A stretch of DNA of 64,000 nt from Pseudomonas shahriarae (GTDB lineage: Bacteria; Pseudomonadota; Gammaproteobacteria; Pseudomonadales; Pseudomonadaceae): assembly GCF_014268455.2 (NCBI RefSeq), contig NZ_CP077085.1:5683001-5747000 (forward strand), in the 5' to 3' direction. A program made the position numbers and the translations under genes. Below the pieces are notes generated by a model. That model worked only from the letters and a program-made list of their open reading frames with translations. It searched no databases and had not been told where the DNA came from. Shown here in pieces: positions 62,846 through 64,000 of the stretch; the first letter of the stretch is position 1; each line of letters starts with the position of its first letter.

Positions 62846-63946
62846 TTAGAACTCGATCCGCACATCACCCTTCGGCACGCTGCAGCACGACAGGATGTAG
62901 CCTTCGGCTTCGTCTTCCTCGGTAATCCCGCCGTTGTGCTCCATCTCCACTTCCCCACCCAGTTTCATCACCTTGCATGTGCCGCATATGCCCATGCCGC
63001 AGGCCTTGGGAATCAGCAGGCCCAGCTTGGCAGCTGCCGCATGCACGGTTTCCCCGGGTGCCACACGAATGCTTTTGCCTGACGAGATAAATTCCACCTG
63101 GTGCAGATCCGCCAGGTCGATTTCCGGCGCATCGGCGGCCTGTTCGGCTTGTTCCACAGCATCGGCCCGCGCCTCCGGTGGCGTGGCGCCGAAGGATTCC
63201 TCGTGGTAACGGCTCATGTCGAAGCCATTGGCTTCCAGCAGGCGCTTGACCGCGTTCATATAGGGCGTAGGGCCGCAGCAGAACACTTCGCGCTCAAGGA
63301 AGTCCGGCACCATCAGTTCGAGCATTTTCTGGTTGAGGTAACCCCGATAACCGGCCCACGGCTCGCCCAGGCCATGTTTCTCACAGATCAGGTGCAGGCT
63401 GAAGTTGTCGATGCGCGACGCCATATGCTCCAGCTCGCGGTGGTAGATGATGTCTTTCGGCGAGCGGGCACTGTGCACAAACACCATGTCGACATTGGCG
63501 TTGGTGTCGTAATACCAGCGCGCCATGGACATCACCGGTGTGATACCCACGCCGCCGCTGAGGTACAGCACCTTGGGGTTGCTGAAGTCGATGGCATTGA
63601 ACAGCCCGACCGGCCCGTGTACCGCCAGCTCCTGGCCTTCGTGCAGGGTGTCGTGCAACCAGTTGGAGACCTTGCCACCCGGCACGCGCTTGATCGTCAC
63701 CGAGAAGCTGTAGGGCACCGATGGCGAGCTGGAAATGGTGTACGAGCGCATGATCGGCTGGCCGTCGATCTCCAGTTCCAGGGTGACGAACTGCCCCGGC
63801 TTGAAAAAGAACAGGATCGGCTGGTCGGCCATAAAGCAGAAGGTGCGCACATCCCAGGTTTCCTGGATGACTTTGACGCAACGGACGATGTGCCGACCAT
63901 TGGCCCAGGTCTGGGTGGTGACAGGATTCAGGAAGCTGTTGGACAT
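62846..63946 (-). CDS. gbcB: Glycine betaine demethylase reductase subunit
   Basis: A 366-residue reductase with an FNR-like FAD/NAD module (MRSYTISSSPS, then GGVGITPVM) and a C-terminal plant-type 2Fe-2S ferredoxin domain (CGMGICGTC plus a final Cys in ILSCCSVP). It passes electrons to the Rieske oxygenase GbcA, which demethylates glycine betaine to dimethylglycine and formaldehyde. The ATG at 63946 has GGAG with 6-nt spacing. gbcA lies outside the window. Confidence 0.93.
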   Translation of the reverse strand: MSNSFLNPVTTQTWANGRHIVRCVKVIQETWDVRTFCFMADQPILFFFKPGQFVTLELEIDGQPIMRSYTISSSPSVPYSFSVTIKRVPGGKVSNWLHDTLHEGQELAVHGPVGLFNAIDFSNPKVLYLSGGVGITPVMSMARWYYDTNANVDMVFVHSARSPKDIIYHRELEHMASRIDNFSLHLICEKHGLGEPWAGYRGYLNQKMLELMVPDFLEREVFCCGPTPYMNAVKRLLEANGFDMSRYHEESFGATPPEARADAVEQAEQAADAPEIDLADLHQVEFISSGKSIRVAPGETVHAAAAKLGLLIPKACGMGICGTCKVMKLGGEVEMEHNGGITEEDEAEGYILSCCSVPKGDVRIEF

Positions 63947-64000
63947 GCTGTTCTCCACGGCCGTAGTTCGGCTTGATGCTGGCGATTCTGCGTAACGCCG

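Overview
The window is Pseudomonas chromosome, most like the P. fluorescens group. The evidence is the set of recognisable Pseudomonas operons (pqqABCDE with pqqF, bioBFHCD, creBCD, a ferrichrome-type fiuI-fiuR-fiuA locus, fdhA-purU-sox-glyA-gbcB), high-GC codon use with long antisense shadow frames, and many REP palindromes of the GTGGGAGC..GCTTGCC type between genes. From memory, most of the order resembles P. putida KT2440, and large blocks match P. aeruginosa PA0463-PA0508 and PA5411-PA5421. No rRNA, tRNA or CRISPR array was seen.

Left end (1-11.8 kb): a 5'-truncated lysine 2-monooxygenase gene (davB) and its amidase partner davA, then the PQQ cofactor genes pqqF, pqqA, pqqB, pqqC, pqqD and pqqE. 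A Pmp3/YqaE membrane peptide, a RelE-like toxin with an HTH antitoxin, and a class-III aminotransferase divergent from a LysR regulator follow.

12-29 kb: three long acyl-CoA dehydrogenase paralogues with a diguanylate cyclase inserted among them, a small protein that looks like a miniature flagellar rod or hook protein, and the tightly overlapping biotin operon. Divergent from it lie comF, a modE-type regulator, srkA and rarD, then a two-ACT-domain GcvR-like regulator on the other strand.

29-43.6 kb: malate synthase G (glcB), then an intact IS3-family element with inverted repeats, a 3-bp target duplication and an A_AAA_AAG frameshift site. Next come an unrecognised gene, a stand-alone receiver, a cNMP/CBS/DUF294 protein overlapping a DnaQ-like exonuclease, and the siderophore cell-surface signalling locus with a PepSY membrane protein. 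A REP-containing tandem array and a glutathione S-transferase close this part.

43.5-50.5 kb: creBCD with a possible translationally coupled small gene, a retropepsin-like periplasmic protein, a YihG-like acyltransferase, two small or secreted unknown proteins, and an orphan protein that looks like only the C-terminal half of an RskA-type anti-sigma factor.

50.6-64 kb: a methyl-group catabolism block. GbcB is the reductase for glycine betaine demethylation. SoxBDAG oxidises sarcosine to glycine and passes the methyl group to tetrahydrofolate. GlyA converts glycine to serine, FdhA removes formaldehyde, and PurU releases formate from formyl-THF. TraX-like and L-threonine aldolase genes are interleaved. 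A REP-associated tyrosine transposase sits between its own REP palindromes, which belong to a different sequence class from the REPs elsewhere in the window.
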